Positions 32,641 through 43,048 are shown, counted from the stretch's first letter. The stretch is 64,000 nt of DNA from Cyclobacteriaceae bacterium (GCA_019638355.1 JAHBTY010000003.1:186001-250000); one strand, 5' to 3'. Numbers and translations: made by a program. Notes: generated from the sequence alone by a model not told the origin.

Positions 32641-34155
32641 TTACAACTTCTCCATTAGTATCGCCAGAAAAGTTTTTACAGCATCTGCATAATTTCCCAC
32701 CCGGATATTTTCGTTTTCGGCATGTTGGTTATTATCGGCATTTACGGTGGGAACACTTACTGCCGGAATATTTAAGGTTGTGACAAATGGAGAAATTGGA
32801 ATCGAACCACCCATCATTCTGATTTTAATGGGTTCTTTACCAAAGGCTTTTACCATAGCTTTATTCAACCAAAGCCCAGGCTCTGAATTAAATGATGTTT
32901 GAAAAGCTGCGTATGAAAAATTTGATTTGAACGATATGATTTTTTCGTGTTGCATGCGCTCGTCTTCGGTAGGTTCGCGATCAATTACATAATAACCTTG
33001 ATTTTGCACATGCTTTTTTACCAGCCCGATTAGCCGACCCGGATCGCTGCCGGGTACCAATCTTATATCAATTTCGGCAGTAGCCGTTGCCGGAATTAAG
33101 GTTCGAACTTCTTTCCCAATAAACAAAGCATCTAACCCACGAATATTTAAGGTGGGATATTGCAGCGACTCCTGAAAATTATCGCCAATGTTGTCTGCTT
33201 TCGCGATTCCCAAAAATTTTCTGATCTCAATCTCGTTATCCGGAACTTGTTTCAAGATTTTTTTCTCTTCGTCTGTCAAAGAAATACCATCGTAGAAAGT
33301 TGGTATTGTTACGCGACCGTTATCATCTTTCATGGATGCCAGCAAGCGTGCCAGCCGCATGGCTGGGTTGGGTGTATAGTTTCCATAATTACCACTGTGC
33401 ACTGGCACACGGGGGCCAAACGTGGTAAGGGTAATTTCGCAGATGCCCCGCGCTCCAAAACTTAATGTAGGTTGATTGCTTACATGCCGTGGTCCGTCAT
33501 AAATAATCAGCATATCAGCGGCCAGTTCATTTTTGTGTTTCAACACGGCCGGTGGCAGGTTGGGCGAACCCAACTCTTCTTCAAAATCCATTATTATTTT
33601 CATGTTGTAATTTGGCTGAACCTTAATAGCTTGAGCAGCATCCAGTGCAGCCAAAAAGGCCATGGCCGGACCTTTGGCATCGGATGTAGCGCGCGCAAAA
33701 ATCCGCCAGTCGGGATTGAAGCCATCGTATAAACGTTCATAGGGAATAATGGTCCAGTTGCCGGCAGCATCTTTTTCCTTTAGTGTGGGTATCCACGGAC
33801 TTTCCTGTTGCCATTGCGATGGATTAACCGGTTGGCCATCAATTTGCAAATAGATCAACACTGTTTTGGTAGCATTCTTTACCCTACGTTCGGCTAATAG
33901 TAGTGGAACAGTTGGCGTGTTTAATCGTTGCGTGGTAAACCCGCGTTTGGCAAAGGCTTGTTCGCACCAGTGTACATTTTTTTCAATGTCCTGCGGAAAG
34001 TGTGCATCATTGGGCAAACTCAGCATTTCATAAAATTCGTTGAACGATTGTGTGGCATACGCTGCTGCAACTTTATCGAGATCGATTTTTTTCTGGCCGA
34101 TGCTTACCGTGATTGAAAGTACACCAAGGATTAGTAGCAGGATTGATTTTTTCAT
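32641..34155 (-). CDS. Exported M20-family metallopeptidase
   Basis: 504 residues. The signal peptide ends SIGQ. M20 landmarks are FARATSDAKGPAMAFLAALD, the catalytic DFEEELGSPN, the dimerisation-domain His in VPVHSGNYGNYTPNPAMRL and a C-terminal metal His in NQHAENENI. At the usual first ligand site (Y-G-H-x-D-x-Q-P) this protein reads YLQIDGQPV, so His is replaced by Gln. The enzyme should cleave peptides in the periplasm, but its metal site is atypical. Read divergently from the glycosyltransferase gene. Confidence 0.82.
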   Translation of the reverse strand: MKKSILLLILGVLSITVSIGQKKIDLDKVAAAYATQSFNEFYEMLSLPNDAHFPQDIEKNVHWCEQAFAKRGFTTQRLNTPTVPLLLAERRVKNATKTVLIYLQIDGQPVNPSQWQQESPWIPTLKEKDAAGNWTIIPYERLYDGFNPDWRIFARATSDAKGPAMAFLAALDAAQAIKVQPNYNMKIIMDFEEELGSPNLPPAVLKHKNELAADMLIIYDGPRHVSNQPTLSFGARGICEITLTTFGPRVPVHSGNYGNYTPNPAMRLARLLASMKDDNGRVTIPTFYDGISLTDEEKKILKQVPDNEIEIRKFLGIAKADNIGDNFQESLQYPTLNIRGLDALFIGKEVRTLIPATATAEIDIRLVPGSDPGRLIGLVKKHVQNQGYYVIDREPTEDERMQHEKIISFKSNFSYAAFQTSFNSEPGLWLNKAMVKAFGKEPIKIRMMGGSIPISPFVTTLNIPAVSVPTVNADNNQHAENENIRVGNYADAVKTFLAILMEKL

Positions 34156-34222
34156 ATTTAAAAGTACAAAATCACATCGGCTACGGTAGTAACTGTATGC
34201 AATTTTCTGCTAACAGATTGAT

Positions 34223-34230
34223 TACTTTTG
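34223..34230 (+). promoter_or_regulatory. -7 element (TACTTTTG)
   Basis: Perfect TAnnTTTG ending 5 bases before the ATG at 34236. It supports that start over the longer open frame beginning at 34113. Confidence 0.6.
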
Positions 34231-34235
34231 TTGAA

Positions 34236-35189
34236 ATGCATGTACCCAGGTATTCGGTTATTGTTCCGGTTTACAACCGCCCGCACGAAGTGGAAGAATT
34301 GTTAGCGAGCTTAACCCAACAAACGTATAAAAACTTTGAAGTGCTGCTGGTGGAAGATGGCTCCACCCAAACCAGCATGGAAGTATATGAACACTATTCA
34401 TCGGTACTTAACATTACTTATTTTTTTAAACCTAATAGTGGCCCCGGCCCCAGCCGCAACTTTGGTTTTGAACGGGCGCGTGGCGCGTACTTTGTAGTGT
34501 TTGATAGTGATTGCGTTATTCCGGAAACCTATTTTGAATCGGTTGAGAAGTTCATGCAATCACAACCGGCAGATGCATGGGGTGGGCCTGATCGTGGCCG
34601 CGCAGATTTTACACCACTTCAGCAGGCAATGGCCTATACCATGGCTTCTGTTCTTACAACGGGTGGCATTCGCGGTGGTAAAAAGAATGGATTTCAACCG
34701 CGTAGTTTTAACATGGGTATTAGCCGCCAGGTGTTTGAGCAAACAAAGGGTTTTGTATTTGATCGGTTTGCCGAGGATATTGAGTTGAGCATTCGTATGC
34801 GCAAGCTGAAATTTAAGGTAGTACTTATACCCGATGCATTTGTATATCACAAGCGCAGGGCAACCTTGCACGATTTTTTCAAACAAGTTTCCAACTTTGG
34901 TAAAGGTCGGGTGCTGGTAGGGCAGGTACATCCGGGCGAAATAAAAATTACGCATTGGTTTCCGGCTATCTTTTTGGCTGGGCTTTGTGCCATACCGGTC
35001 TTGCTATTACTTGTTCCGCAAGCAGGCGTTAGTTTGTTGGCGGGTTATGTGCTTTATTTTTTATTGATCGGTTTCCATTCATGGTCTACTATAAAATCAA
35101 GCTACATAGCAGTGCTCAGCATACCATCGGCATTTGTTCAGTTAACTGGTTATGGTTTTGGATTTTTGAAACAGTTGGCAAAGCGTTGA
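34236..35189 (+). CDS. Family 2 glycosyltransferase
   Basis: 317 residues. GT-A fold with YSVIVPVYNRPHEVEELLAS at the N-terminus, nucleotide-binding Asp in LLVEDGS and the DXD-like FDSDCVIP. The acceptor-side block AEDIELSIRMR is the ED motif of family 2. Two membrane helices lie near the C-terminus (about 240-290). It likely adds a sugar to a membrane-linked glycan on the cytoplasmic face. The upstream 41 codons of the open frame overlap the divergent peptidase gene and were left out. Confidence 0.85.
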   Translation: MHVPRYSVIVPVYNRPHEVEELLASLTQQTYKNFEVLLVEDGSTQTSMEVYEHYSSVLNITYFFKPNSGPGPSRNFGFERARGAYFVVFDSDCVIPETYFESVEKFMQSQPADAWGGPDRGRADFTPLQQAMAYTMASVLTTGGIRGGKKNGFQPRSFNMGISRQVFEQTKGFVFDRFAEDIELSIRMRKLKFKVVLIPDAFVYHKRRATLHDFFKQVSNFGKGRVLVGQVHPGEIKITHWFPAIFLAGLCAIPVLLLLVPQAGVSLLAGYVLYFLLIGFHSWSTIKSSYIAVLSIPSAFVQLTGYGFGFLKQLAKR

Positions 35190-35249
35190 GTTTTTGGATT
35201 GCATAAGTCATAATTTTATATAAACTTTAGTAAACCAAAAGACCTGCTT

Positions 35250-36509
35250 ATGAAAGGCTATGCACTGGCACTCGTTGTTTTTGGCGCTGCTTTCATGTCG
35301 TTTACCGATCCTGCACCCAAAGGTGAGTATCTACAAAAAGGTCATTATATAGTAGTGGCGGCTTATCGCATCGGGCAAGAGAAATACATGGAGAATTATG
35401 TAGCCCAACTGAATAATGCAGGCCACCATTCCAAATACGGTTACGATGCCGGTCGCAAATTCTACTACATCTATCTGGATTATTATGCCGACTTTGATGA
35501 GTCGATTGCTGAAATGCTGAAGACCCGGAAAGAGGGTGGCTTCGACAGGGCCTGGGTACGCGTAATGAAAGAAGGCTACGGTGCACCCTCTGTAACTATC
35601 GAAAAAACTCCCGATACAAAAGTTAATCCCGATTCTAACGCCAGCGCATTGTTAGTAACCGAACCTAAAACAGCAACAGAACCAGTTAAGAAAGAAGAAC
35701 CTGTTGTTGCGAAACAACCCGAATCTGAAAAACCAAAGGAAGAACCGAAAGAAGAGAAAGCGAAACAAGAAAAACCCAAGGGTGCACCTTCGCTAAAAGA
35801 AGCTAACGTATTATTCTATTTATACAATCCCACCAATAGCCAGCCTATAGACGGAGAAGTTGAATTGGTGGATAGCGATGTATCGCGATTGATTAAGAAA
35901 GTAAAGGCGCATGAGGTTATGCCAATGGTTGATCCGAAAAACAAGAGCGGAAAAATTACCTTGATCGGATCTTCTTTCGGTTTTCGAAAAGTGCAACATG
36001 ATTTTAATCTGAACGAAATTAGCCCCGAAGATTTACCAGAACACATAGAGTGGAAAGATGATAAGTATATTATTCACTTCGACCTGGCGCGTTTGCACCG
36101 GGGCGACATCGAAACCCTTTACAATGTTTACTTCTATAACGATGCGGCCATCATGCTGCCTGAATCAAAGTATGAATTAAACCGGCTACTCGATTTTATG
36201 AATTCGAACGAGCGCTATAAAATTGTGCTGCACGGCCACACCAACGGTAATGCACGCGGTAAAATTATTACCATGGGCCCTTCTAAAAATTTCTTTGCAT
36301 TAACCAACGATGTTGTGGATGGTTCGGGCTCAGCCAAAGAGCTTTCGCAGGCCCGGGCTCAGGTAATTAAAGATTGGTTGCAGGCCAATGGTATTGCAGG
36401 TGCACGCATTAATATAAAAGCCTGGGGTGGCAGCCGCATGCTGCACGATAAAAACAGCAACAACGCCCGCAGAAACGTACGCGTGGAGGTAGAAGTGATT
36501 GAAGAATAA
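35250..36509 (+). CDS. SPOR-like and OmpA-domain cell-envelope protein
   Basis: 419 residues. The signal peptide is 1-20. A SPOR-like domain spans about 28-105 (YIVVAAYRIGQEKYMENYVA; FYYIYLDYYADFDESI). A Pro/Glu/Lys-rich linker follows (about 115-180), then a beta-rich middle domain. The C-terminal OmpA/MotB peptidoglycan-binding domain spans about 290-419 (YKIVLHGHTNGNARGK; SQARAQVIKDWLQANGI; NNARRNVRVEVEV). Binding of glycan by both ends suggests an envelope-tethering role (inference). Monocistronic. Confidence 0.85.
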   Translation: MKGYALALVVFGAAFMSFTDPAPKGEYLQKGHYIVVAAYRIGQEKYMENYVAQLNNAGHHSKYGYDAGRKFYYIYLDYYADFDESIAEMLKTRKEGGFDRAWVRVMKEGYGAPSVTIEKTPDTKVNPDSNASALLVTEPKTATEPVKKEEPVVAKQPESEKPKEEPKEEKAKQEKPKGAPSLKEANVLFYLYNPTNSQPIDGEVELVDSDVSRLIKKVKAHEVMPMVDPKNKSGKITLIGSSFGFRKVQHDFNLNEISPEDLPEHIEWKDDKYIIHFDLARLHRGDIETLYNVYFYNDAAIMLPESKYELNRLLDFMNSNERYKIVLHGHTNGNARGKIITMGPSKNFFALTNDVVDGSGSAKELSQARAQVIKDWLQANGIAGARINIKAWGGSRMLHDKNSNNARRNVRVEVEVIEE

Positions 36510-36581
36510 TCATCAATTTGAGCTTAACAATTTGGTAATGTCCGCCCTTTTTGGAAATTTTCGCGGCCTTTACAACCCCCT

Positions 36582-37358
36582 ATGAAGCGTATCATTCGCA
36601 GTTTCTCTCTTATTATCAACTACAAAACATTTATTATAACCGCACTGGCGGTAATTTCTACTTATTTCTGCTTTCAATATGGATTGATTGCAAAGTTTCC
36701 GGATATGTTGGTGGGCGTGGCCATTGTATTTCCGGTAGTGTTTTCCATTGGTTCGGCTTACACCCGCAGAGAAACGGCACTTCAGCGGCTTGCCGATTTT
36801 AAAGGCCATGCAATAGCCATTTATTATGCTACGCGCGATTGGCCCCCCGTTCGTGAAAAAGCTTTACCCGATCGTAGCAAACAAATCATCTTTGAAATGA
36901 TGAAACTGATGCGCGACATGTTTAAAACCAACCATAGCCCTGAGTGGAAACAAAATGAGTTGATGATGTACAAACTCTTTTCGCGGTTATCGGAATTTAC
37001 CAATGATTTGAGGAAGCATGATGTGCAAAGCAGTGAGATCTCGCGGATAAATCAATATGTAAGTAAAATGATAATCGCGTTCGATAACATGAAGATTATT
37101 CATAATTATCGTACGCCTGTAACCCTGCGCACCTACAGCAAGGTGTTTATTTATGTGTTTCCGATAATTTACGGGCCGTACTTTGCCAGCACGGTGGGCG
37201 ATTATGCCGATTCATTGGAGTATGTGATGCCCGTTTTATACAGTTTCATACTGGTTAGCCTGGATAATATTCAAGATCACCTCGAAAATCCTTTTGATGA
37301 TGTGGGCGAAGATGACATTACGATTGATGCCGAAGAAACCACGCAACTGCTGAATTAG
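36582..37358 (+). CDS. Bestrophin-like membrane protein
   Basis: 258 residues with a 2+2 arrangement of membrane helices (about 14-33, 38-58, 188-208 and 212-235) and a charged helical middle. The C-terminal ENPFDDVGEDDI resembles the bestrophin ENPF-acidic signature, and RTPVTLRTYSKVFIYVFPII fits the pore-following region. Bestrophins are anion or cation channels. The similarity is partial, so a conserved membrane protein of unknown function is the fallback. Confidence 0.55.
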   Translation: MKRIIRSFSLIINYKTFIITALAVISTYFCFQYGLIAKFPDMLVGVAIVFPVVFSIGSAYTRRETALQRLADFKGHAIAIYYATRDWPPVREKALPDRSKQIIFEMMKLMRDMFKTNHSPEWKQNELMMYKLFSRLSEFTNDLRKHDVQSSEISRINQYVSKMIIAFDNMKIIHNYRTPVTLRTYSKVFIYVFPIIYGPYFASTVGDYADSLEYVMPVLYSFILVSLDNIQDHLENPFDDVGEDDITIDAEETTQLLN

Positions 37359-37367
37359 GTATAAGGC

Positions 37368-37388
37368 ATCCGTGCCAGCACGGATTTT
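37368..37388 (+). terminator. Putative terminator after the bestrophin-like gene
   Basis: Stem ATCCGTG / CACGGAT with a CCAG loop followed by TTTT. Short T run, so termination may be partial. Confidence 0.5.
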
Positions 37389-37462
37389 GTAATCTTCCTG
37401 TTTGTAAGCACACATTAGCGCCCTAAAAATGCCTAAATTTTCTGCGCTTTTTAATTCCGATT

Positions 37463-40400
37463 ATGCGCTTCTTATTTATGCTGTTTATGCTTCTATTGGC
37501 AGGCCCCGCAGTGGTGGCTCAATCAGAAGAAATGTGGTTTGCCTTTCCGATAGTTTCAGTTGAAAACAAAGGTGCGAATAAGTACCTGGTAACAATCAAT
37601 TATGGCACGGAAGTAGGGTTGAAGAAAGGTGGCAGTGGCGAAGTGTGGGCAACCCTGCAGCAACAACGAAAAGGCGAAGCCCATTACCTTAACTCCATCA
37701 CCTTTCAGGAAGTAGGTACTAAAAAAGCAACCACGCTAATCGAAACCAAAGAACCGGTTTACATGGGCGACCTGGTGTTTGCACAGATTCCGGTTAACCT
37801 GAAATTCAAGAGTACGTATTTCTACCTTGCCTCGTACGGAATATTTTTTACCGATGAAGCCGGTAAACCCTACTACACCATTGAAGAAGTTTTAAAGTCA
37901 GATGGTTATAGGTTGCGCACCGATAAGTTTATACAAATGCAAATGGCACTTAACGATGCCGGCCGAAAATTAAAAGCAGCCAACAATATCGATCGTGTAA
38001 AAGAAGGTCCGCAAAAAGGAATGTTCTTACACGAAGTGTTGGAAAAGGCTGATACCCTTACCGTGTGGAGCTACCTGTATCATTCTATAATACAATACAC
38101 AACTAATTCGGGCTTATCACAACCCTGGGTTAAAAGCTTTACCGACTATGCTTTGGATGGCGATCGCATTACGGCTACCGAACTTCGCTCATTATTTGTA
38201 GGCGCAACAAAAGAAAAAATGGAAGCCAGTTTTACCCATTATCAGCGCAGGATTACAAAAACAATGGTAACCGATTGGTATGCAGACGCACAGGAATTAC
38301 GCAAGTCGCAGCAGTATGCAGAAGCAATAAAAATATTGGATGCTTGTATATTTCTGAGTGGCAGGTTAAAAGATCATTATAACCAGGCCCTCTATTATTA
38401 TGAAATGGCATTGATAGAAGAGGCGCAGGTTCAGTATGCGGCCGCTATACCCTGGTACGAAAGGGCAGTTGAAAAATTTAAAGAAGCCGGGAGTGAATAT
38501 GGCGAGGGCTATGCCCGCCACTACATGGCAGTGGCTTACGTAAACGTTCGGCAAAATGCAAAAGCAGTTGAGAATTTTTTACTGGCAAAAGAATTACGCA
38601 CAAAAGTTTTTACAACAAACCGCGATTCAAAGTCAGCACAAAAAGAATTAATAGAAACACTGCGTGAATTAGCGAAGCTGGAGCGGGTAAATCAAAATTA
38701 TACCAAAGCAATTGCATGGTACGATCAGGCCTTGGGTGTTGCACGCTCCGTAGATAACCGCGATTCGGAAGCAGATATTTTGTGGAGCGTGGGCTTTATG
38801 TATTCCGATGAGATGAATAAACCCGAAGATGGTATTGCCAACTATGATCGGGCTTTTAAAATTTATACAGCGTTGCGCGATACTGCCAGTATGATTGACC
38901 TGAAGCGGAATATGGCTATCAACTACAACAAACTAAAGGCCACCAACAAAGCAAAAGCTTCCATTGCCGAAGCAGTGGCATACGGCCGTGCATGGAACAA
39001 ACCATCCAAGCTAGCTTATGCATTGGATTACGAAGGGCTATTGCATTTCGACCTGGGCGAATTTTCAAGATCAAACGCAAGCTATACCGAATCTGAAAAA
39101 ATTTATTCGCAATTAAAAGATACCTCGAAGCTAATAAGCGCAAAGCGAAATATTTATAAGAACTATCGCGATAGTAAAAATGCAAAGGCGGCCATGCTTA
39201 AAATTAAAGAAGTGTTTCCGCTCATAAAAAAAACAGACTATGCCCGCCTTTCCGATGCCTGGTGGGATTTGGCTTATATTCACAGTAAGGACTACCTGAA
39301 CGATCCGCGCAAAGCGATTGAGTATTATGGTGAAGCCATAAAAATTTACAAACTTAATTATGACACAACCAACCTGGCTACAATTTACAACAACGTAGCT
39401 TATCAATACCGCGACTTGCGCGACTCGGTAAATGCCTATAAGCACCATCAAATGGCACTTACACTTACCCATGTAAAACACCGTGCACACGAACAAGCCG
39501 ATACGCACGATCGGTGGGCTGTAACCTGCAAACACTTTGGTAACAAAACCCAATCGTTTTTTCATTACCGCGAAGCAGCCCGGCTTTTTAAGGAAGCCGG
39601 CAACGAGCACAAGTATGCCCAATTGTTGCTGAATGTGGGCAAAAACTATGCAGCTATTAAGAACTACAGCAAGGCAAATGAATCGTTTCTGGAGGCAGTT
39701 GAAGTTTTTAAAAAATTAAACGATAAAAGCCTGGAGGCTGAATCGCATTGGGAGTATGCTTTTAATGTGGGCACCAATTTGTTTAAATACGATGAAGCCA
39801 TCGGTCGTTATCGCGTAGCTTACAATTTATACATGGAGGCTGGCGATTCTGTTAATGCTTCGGTTATGCTCTCGAATGTAGGCCAAAATTATTGGAGCAA
39901 ACTGGAGTTTGATAAAGCGATTAGTTCGCACCAGGCTGCTATCACATTGGCCAAAAAGTGCCGCAACCTTACGCAGGTAGCCAGTTCGTGGTCCAAACTT
40001 GCTTCACTCTTTACAGAAACCAATAACCCCGTAGCTGCGCAGGAAGCTTTGAATAATACGGTTGATGCGTTACATCAGTTAAATGATTCTACACAATTGC
40101 CAACCGCGTATCAGGATTTGGCAGCGAGTTATGTAAAAACAAAAGAGTTTACCACAGCTTTCGATTATTATAATAAAGCCATCGGTATTCTCAAATATAA
40201 CAAAGACACGGTTAACTGGGCGTTGGCAGTTTCAAATCTGGCCAGTGGTTATCAAACCAAAACAGATTATAAGCAGGCCGAAAAACTTTACATGGAAGCA
40301 CTGGCATTGCAGCGTAAGCTCAAAGACAAACCCAACCTGATTTACACGCTTGCAAGTTTGGGTACATTGGCTCAGGCTGCCGATAACAACTATAAAAAAG

Positions 40401-43048
40401 CAGGTACGTATTTCGATGAAGCTGTAAAGCTGGCCCTTGAAATTAAAGACGATAACATTCTTGCATTTTGCTACCTGCGTTTAAAAGGCCTTAACCGCTC
40501 ACAAGGCAAGTTTGCAGTTGCTGAGGATTACATCAAAAGAGCTCTGGATATCTATACCAAAACCAATCGCAGTAAAGATGCTGCCTACACCCTGGCTGAA
40601 ATGGGTAACGATGCCTCGTATGTATATGGCGATAATGTGAAGGCTTTAAAATTGTTGGATCAAGCCCAGGTTATTTCCGATACGCTAAACGATGTTACGT
40701 TGAAAGCTTATCTGCTGGAAGTGCGCAGCAATATCATGTCTGAGGCTGGTGAATTTCAAAAAGCGTTGGAGTTGGGGCACCAGAGTTTTGAATTGTATCG
40801 CAGCATTAATAACGAGTGGGGTTTGGCGGGTGCGTATATCGATCTGGGTAACATATACAAGCAACTGAGCGAATATGATAAATCGTTGCGCTACCAACTG
40901 GCGAGCGATAGTTTGTATCGTAAGGTAAATTCAGAATATAACCGGCTGGCTCCGTTGGCCAACATTGGTACCGTTTATACAGCGCAAGGAGATTATAAGA
41001 AGGGATTGGAGTATTACCAAAAGTCGTATGAACTGATGAAGAAGGCAGGCGACTATAACGAGAACTTTGGAATTATTCATAATCTGATTGGTGAATCCTA
41101 TTTCTACCTGAATGATTATGCGCAGGCTGATAAATGGTTGCGCGAAGGCTTGGCGGTGTTTGATAAAGTAGGAGCCCCGCGCCCCAAAACGGAAGCCTTA
41201 AGTGTTATCGGTCGGCTAAAGATTGAAGAAAAGAAATTCGATGAAGCCGCCCGGTTTTTAAATGAAGGCGTAAAGTCTGCCAGGGAAAAAGCCTTGCGGG
41301 TGGATTACATCACCAACCTGAACTTGCTGGGACAATTGGAAGTGCTAAAAAAAAATTATTCAAAAGCTAAGCCAATTTTAGAGGAAACCATAAGTGCTTC
41401 GCGCGAGATGAGTAAGTACAACACTTTGTGGGAAAGTTTGTATTGGCTGGGCATACTTTATAAAGAGAATAAGCAATTGCCACAAAGTCGCGATTACCTG
41501 AAGGAAGCAGTAGCGGTAATTGAAAAAATCAGAAACAAAGTTACAGGTGGGGAAGAAGCCCGTAAATTATTTTCGTCCGATAAAAACATTTTGAAGGTAT
41601 ATGAGGCACTGATAGATGTGTTGTTACAATTAGGTGAAACCGAACTGGCCATGAGTTACCTGCAAAAGAATAACGAAGATAACCTGAAGGCCAAGTTCAA
41701 AAACCTGGATGTAAAGTTTGAAGACAAAAACAAAAGCAAAATTGTAGAACAAGAGCGCAATATGAAGGCGCGGTTGGATGGAATTGAACTACAGATTGCC
41801 AATGAAAAAGCGTTGCCGACCGATCAGCAAAACAAAGAACGCTTAAAAAACCTGGAGGGAACCAAAACCATTGCCGAAGGCGATTACCTGAAGTTTGTAA
41901 ATCAACAGGTAAATGTGCGGCCCGAGCTTACCAAGTATTTTAATAATAGTGTGCAGCCGGTGGAGTTCAGGCGCGAGAAGAAGAATATTCCGGAGGACAT
42001 GGCCTTGCTCTCGTACCTGCCGGGTGAAAATCAGCTTTACATTTTTGTCGCCACACGCGATACCGTAATTGCCAAGATTGTAAATGTGGGCCGCGAGCAA
42101 TTGGGTCGCAATGTAAGCGCTATGTTGAATGTAGCCCGCAACCAGATGGGTGCTTTCAATAAGCTTGACCTGACACACGAAGCCAGCTACCGGCAGGAGT
42201 TGGTTTTTTCACTCAAGCAGAAAGATAAAGCTATGGTGCCTTTTGAAGAAATGTACCAGCATTTAATTGCCCCGGCTGCGGCCGAAATTGCCAACAAAAA
42301 ACGTTTGGGCATAATAGCCACCGGGGTATTGAATTATATCCCGTTTCAGCTGTTGGGTAAAACATTGGCTACTGGCGAGTTTAATTTGCTGGCCAACCAG
42401 TTTGCAATTTTTTATGTAAGCTCAACCAATATTTTGCGGTTGGCCGATACGGAACGTAACATGAAAATTATTGCGTTTGGTAATCCGGATAAAACCTTGC
42501 CAAGTACCGAACGTGAAGTAGCAGAGATAAAAAAATTATATCCATCATCTGCTGTATTTCTGCATGAACAAGCTACGGAAGACAAAGTAAAAACGGCCGG
42601 TGAAGATTTTACCGTTATGCACTTTGCCACACACGGTAATTTAGACTATGAAGATTTTACACAGTCATTTCTTACTATGGCTGGTGGCAATGCCCAGGGC
42701 GATGGTAAGCTTACGCTGGAAGAATTGTGGGGCATGGAAGTAATGAATCATTTGGATATAGTGGTGCTTTCCGCTTGCCAAACGGCTGTAACCAAAGGCT
42801 CGGCCGAGAGCTCGCCTGTAAGCCCGGCCAGTGGTTTTTTACAAAATGGAGTAAAGAGTGTGGTGGCAACTTTATGGAAAGTTGATGATGAAGCTACCTC
42901 GCTGTTGATGACCGAGTTTTATAAAAACATGCGCACGATGGCAACACTCGATGCCCTGCGCGAAGCCCAGGTTACACTCTCGCGCAACCCGAAATACCAA
43001 CATCCTTACTATTGGGCAGGGGCAATATTGCTGGGTGATTGGCGATAA
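37463..43048 (+). CDS. Exported giant TPR-CHAT protease-like protein
   Basis: 1861 residues. The signal peptide is 1-19 (VVAQ), followed by a unique N-terminal domain (about 25-270). More than twenty TPR-like helical hairpins span about 275-1410 (examples: YNQALYYYEMALIEEAQVQY; ADIYNPGG-free repeats such as DYKKGLEYYQKSYELMKKAG). A coiled-coil linker runs to about 1520, with a C-terminal CHAT domain at about 1580-1861. The CHAT His-Cys pair is present: His1724 in MHFATHG and Cys1772 in VLSACQTA. CHAT is a caspase-like peptidase fold. Export to the periplasm separates it from the cytoplasmic CRISPR-linked Craspases. Substrate unknown. Monocistronic. Confidence 0.88.
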   Translation: MRFLFMLFMLLLAGPAVVAQSEEMWFAFPIVSVENKGANKYLVTINYGTEVGLKKGGSGEVWATLQQQRKGEAHYLNSITFQEVGTKKATTLIETKEPVYMGDLVFAQIPVNLKFKSTYFYLASYGIFFTDEAGKPYYTIEEVLKSDGYRLRTDKFIQMQMALNDAGRKLKAANNIDRVKEGPQKGMFLHEVLEKADTLTVWSYLYHSIIQYTTNSGLSQPWVKSFTDYALDGDRITATELRSLFVGATKEKMEASFTHYQRRITKTMVTDWYADAQELRKSQQYAEAIKILDACIFLSGRLKDHYNQALYYYEMALIEEAQVQYAAAIPWYERAVEKFKEAGSEYGEGYARHYMAVAYVNVRQNAKAVENFLLAKELRTKVFTTNRDSKSAQKELIETLRELAKLERVNQNYTKAIAWYDQALGVARSVDNRDSEADILWSVGFMYSDEMNKPEDGIANYDRAFKIYTALRDTASMIDLKRNMAINYNKLKATNKAKASIAEAVAYGRAWNKPSKLAYALDYEGLLHFDLGEFSRSNASYTESEKIYSQLKDTSKLISAKRNIYKNYRDSKNAKAAMLKIKEVFPLIKKTDYARLSDAWWDLAYIHSKDYLNDPRKAIEYYGEAIKIYKLNYDTTNLATIYNNVAYQYRDLRDSVNAYKHHQMALTLTHVKHRAHEQADTHDRWAVTCKHFGNKTQSFFHYREAARLFKEAGNEHKYAQLLLNVGKNYAAIKNYSKANESFLEAVEVFKKLNDKSLEAESHWEYAFNVGTNLFKYDEAIGRYRVAYNLYMEAGDSVNASVMLSNVGQNYWSKLEFDKAISSHQAAITLAKKCRNLTQVASSWSKLASLFTETNNPVAAQEALNNTVDALHQLNDSTQLPTAYQDLAASYVKTKEFTTAFDYYNKAIGILKYNKDTVNWALAVSNLASGYQTKTDYKQAEKLYMEALALQRKLKDKPNLIYTLASLGTLAQAADNNYKKAGTYFDEAVKLALEIKDDNILAFCYLRLKGLNRSQGKFAVAEDYIKRALDIYTKTNRSKDAAYTLAEMGNDASYVYGDNVKALKLLDQAQVISDTLNDVTLKAYLLEVRSNIMSEAGEFQKALELGHQSFELYRSINNEWGLAGAYIDLGNIYKQLSEYDKSLRYQLASDSLYRKVNSEYNRLAPLANIGTVYTAQGDYKKGLEYYQKSYELMKKAGDYNENFGIIHNLIGESYFYLNDYAQADKWLREGLAVFDKVGAPRPKTEALSVIGRLKIEEKKFDEAARFLNEGVKSAREKALRVDYITNLNLLGQLEVLKKNYSKAKPILEETISASREMSKYNTLWESLYWLGILYKENKQLPQSRDYLKEAVAVIEKIRNKVTGGEEARKLFSSDKNILKVYEALIDVLLQLGETELAMSYLQKNNEDNLKAKFKNLDVKFEDKNKSKIVEQERNMKARLDGIELQIANEKALPTDQQNKERLKNLEGTKTIAEGDYLKFVNQQVNVRPELTKYFNNSVQPVEFRREKKNIPEDMALLSYLPGENQLYIFVATRDTVIAKIVNVGREQLGRNVSAMLNVARNQMGAFNKLDLTHEASYRQELVFSLKQKDKAMVPFEEMYQHLIAPAAAEIANKKRLGIIATGVLNYIPFQLLGKTLATGEFNLLANQFAIFYVSSTNILRLADTERNMKIIAFGNPDKTLPSTEREVAEIKKLYPSSAVFLHEQATEDKVKTAGEDFTVMHFATHGNLDYEDFTQSFLTMAGGNAQGDGKLTLEELWGMEVMNHLDIVVLSACQTAVTKGSAESSPVSPASGFLQNGVKSVVATLWKVDDEATSLLMTEFYKNMRTMATLDALREAQVTLSRNPKYQHPYYWAGAILLGDWR

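Noticed and set aside
39131-39622. 163-codon open frame opposite the TPR-CHAT gene
   Set aside because: An antisense shadow of a repetitive coding region; no family similarity.
37463-43048. TPR-CHAT protein as a CRISPR-linked Craspase
   Set aside because: It has a signal peptide, and no Cas7-11 type effector gene or CRISPR array is present.
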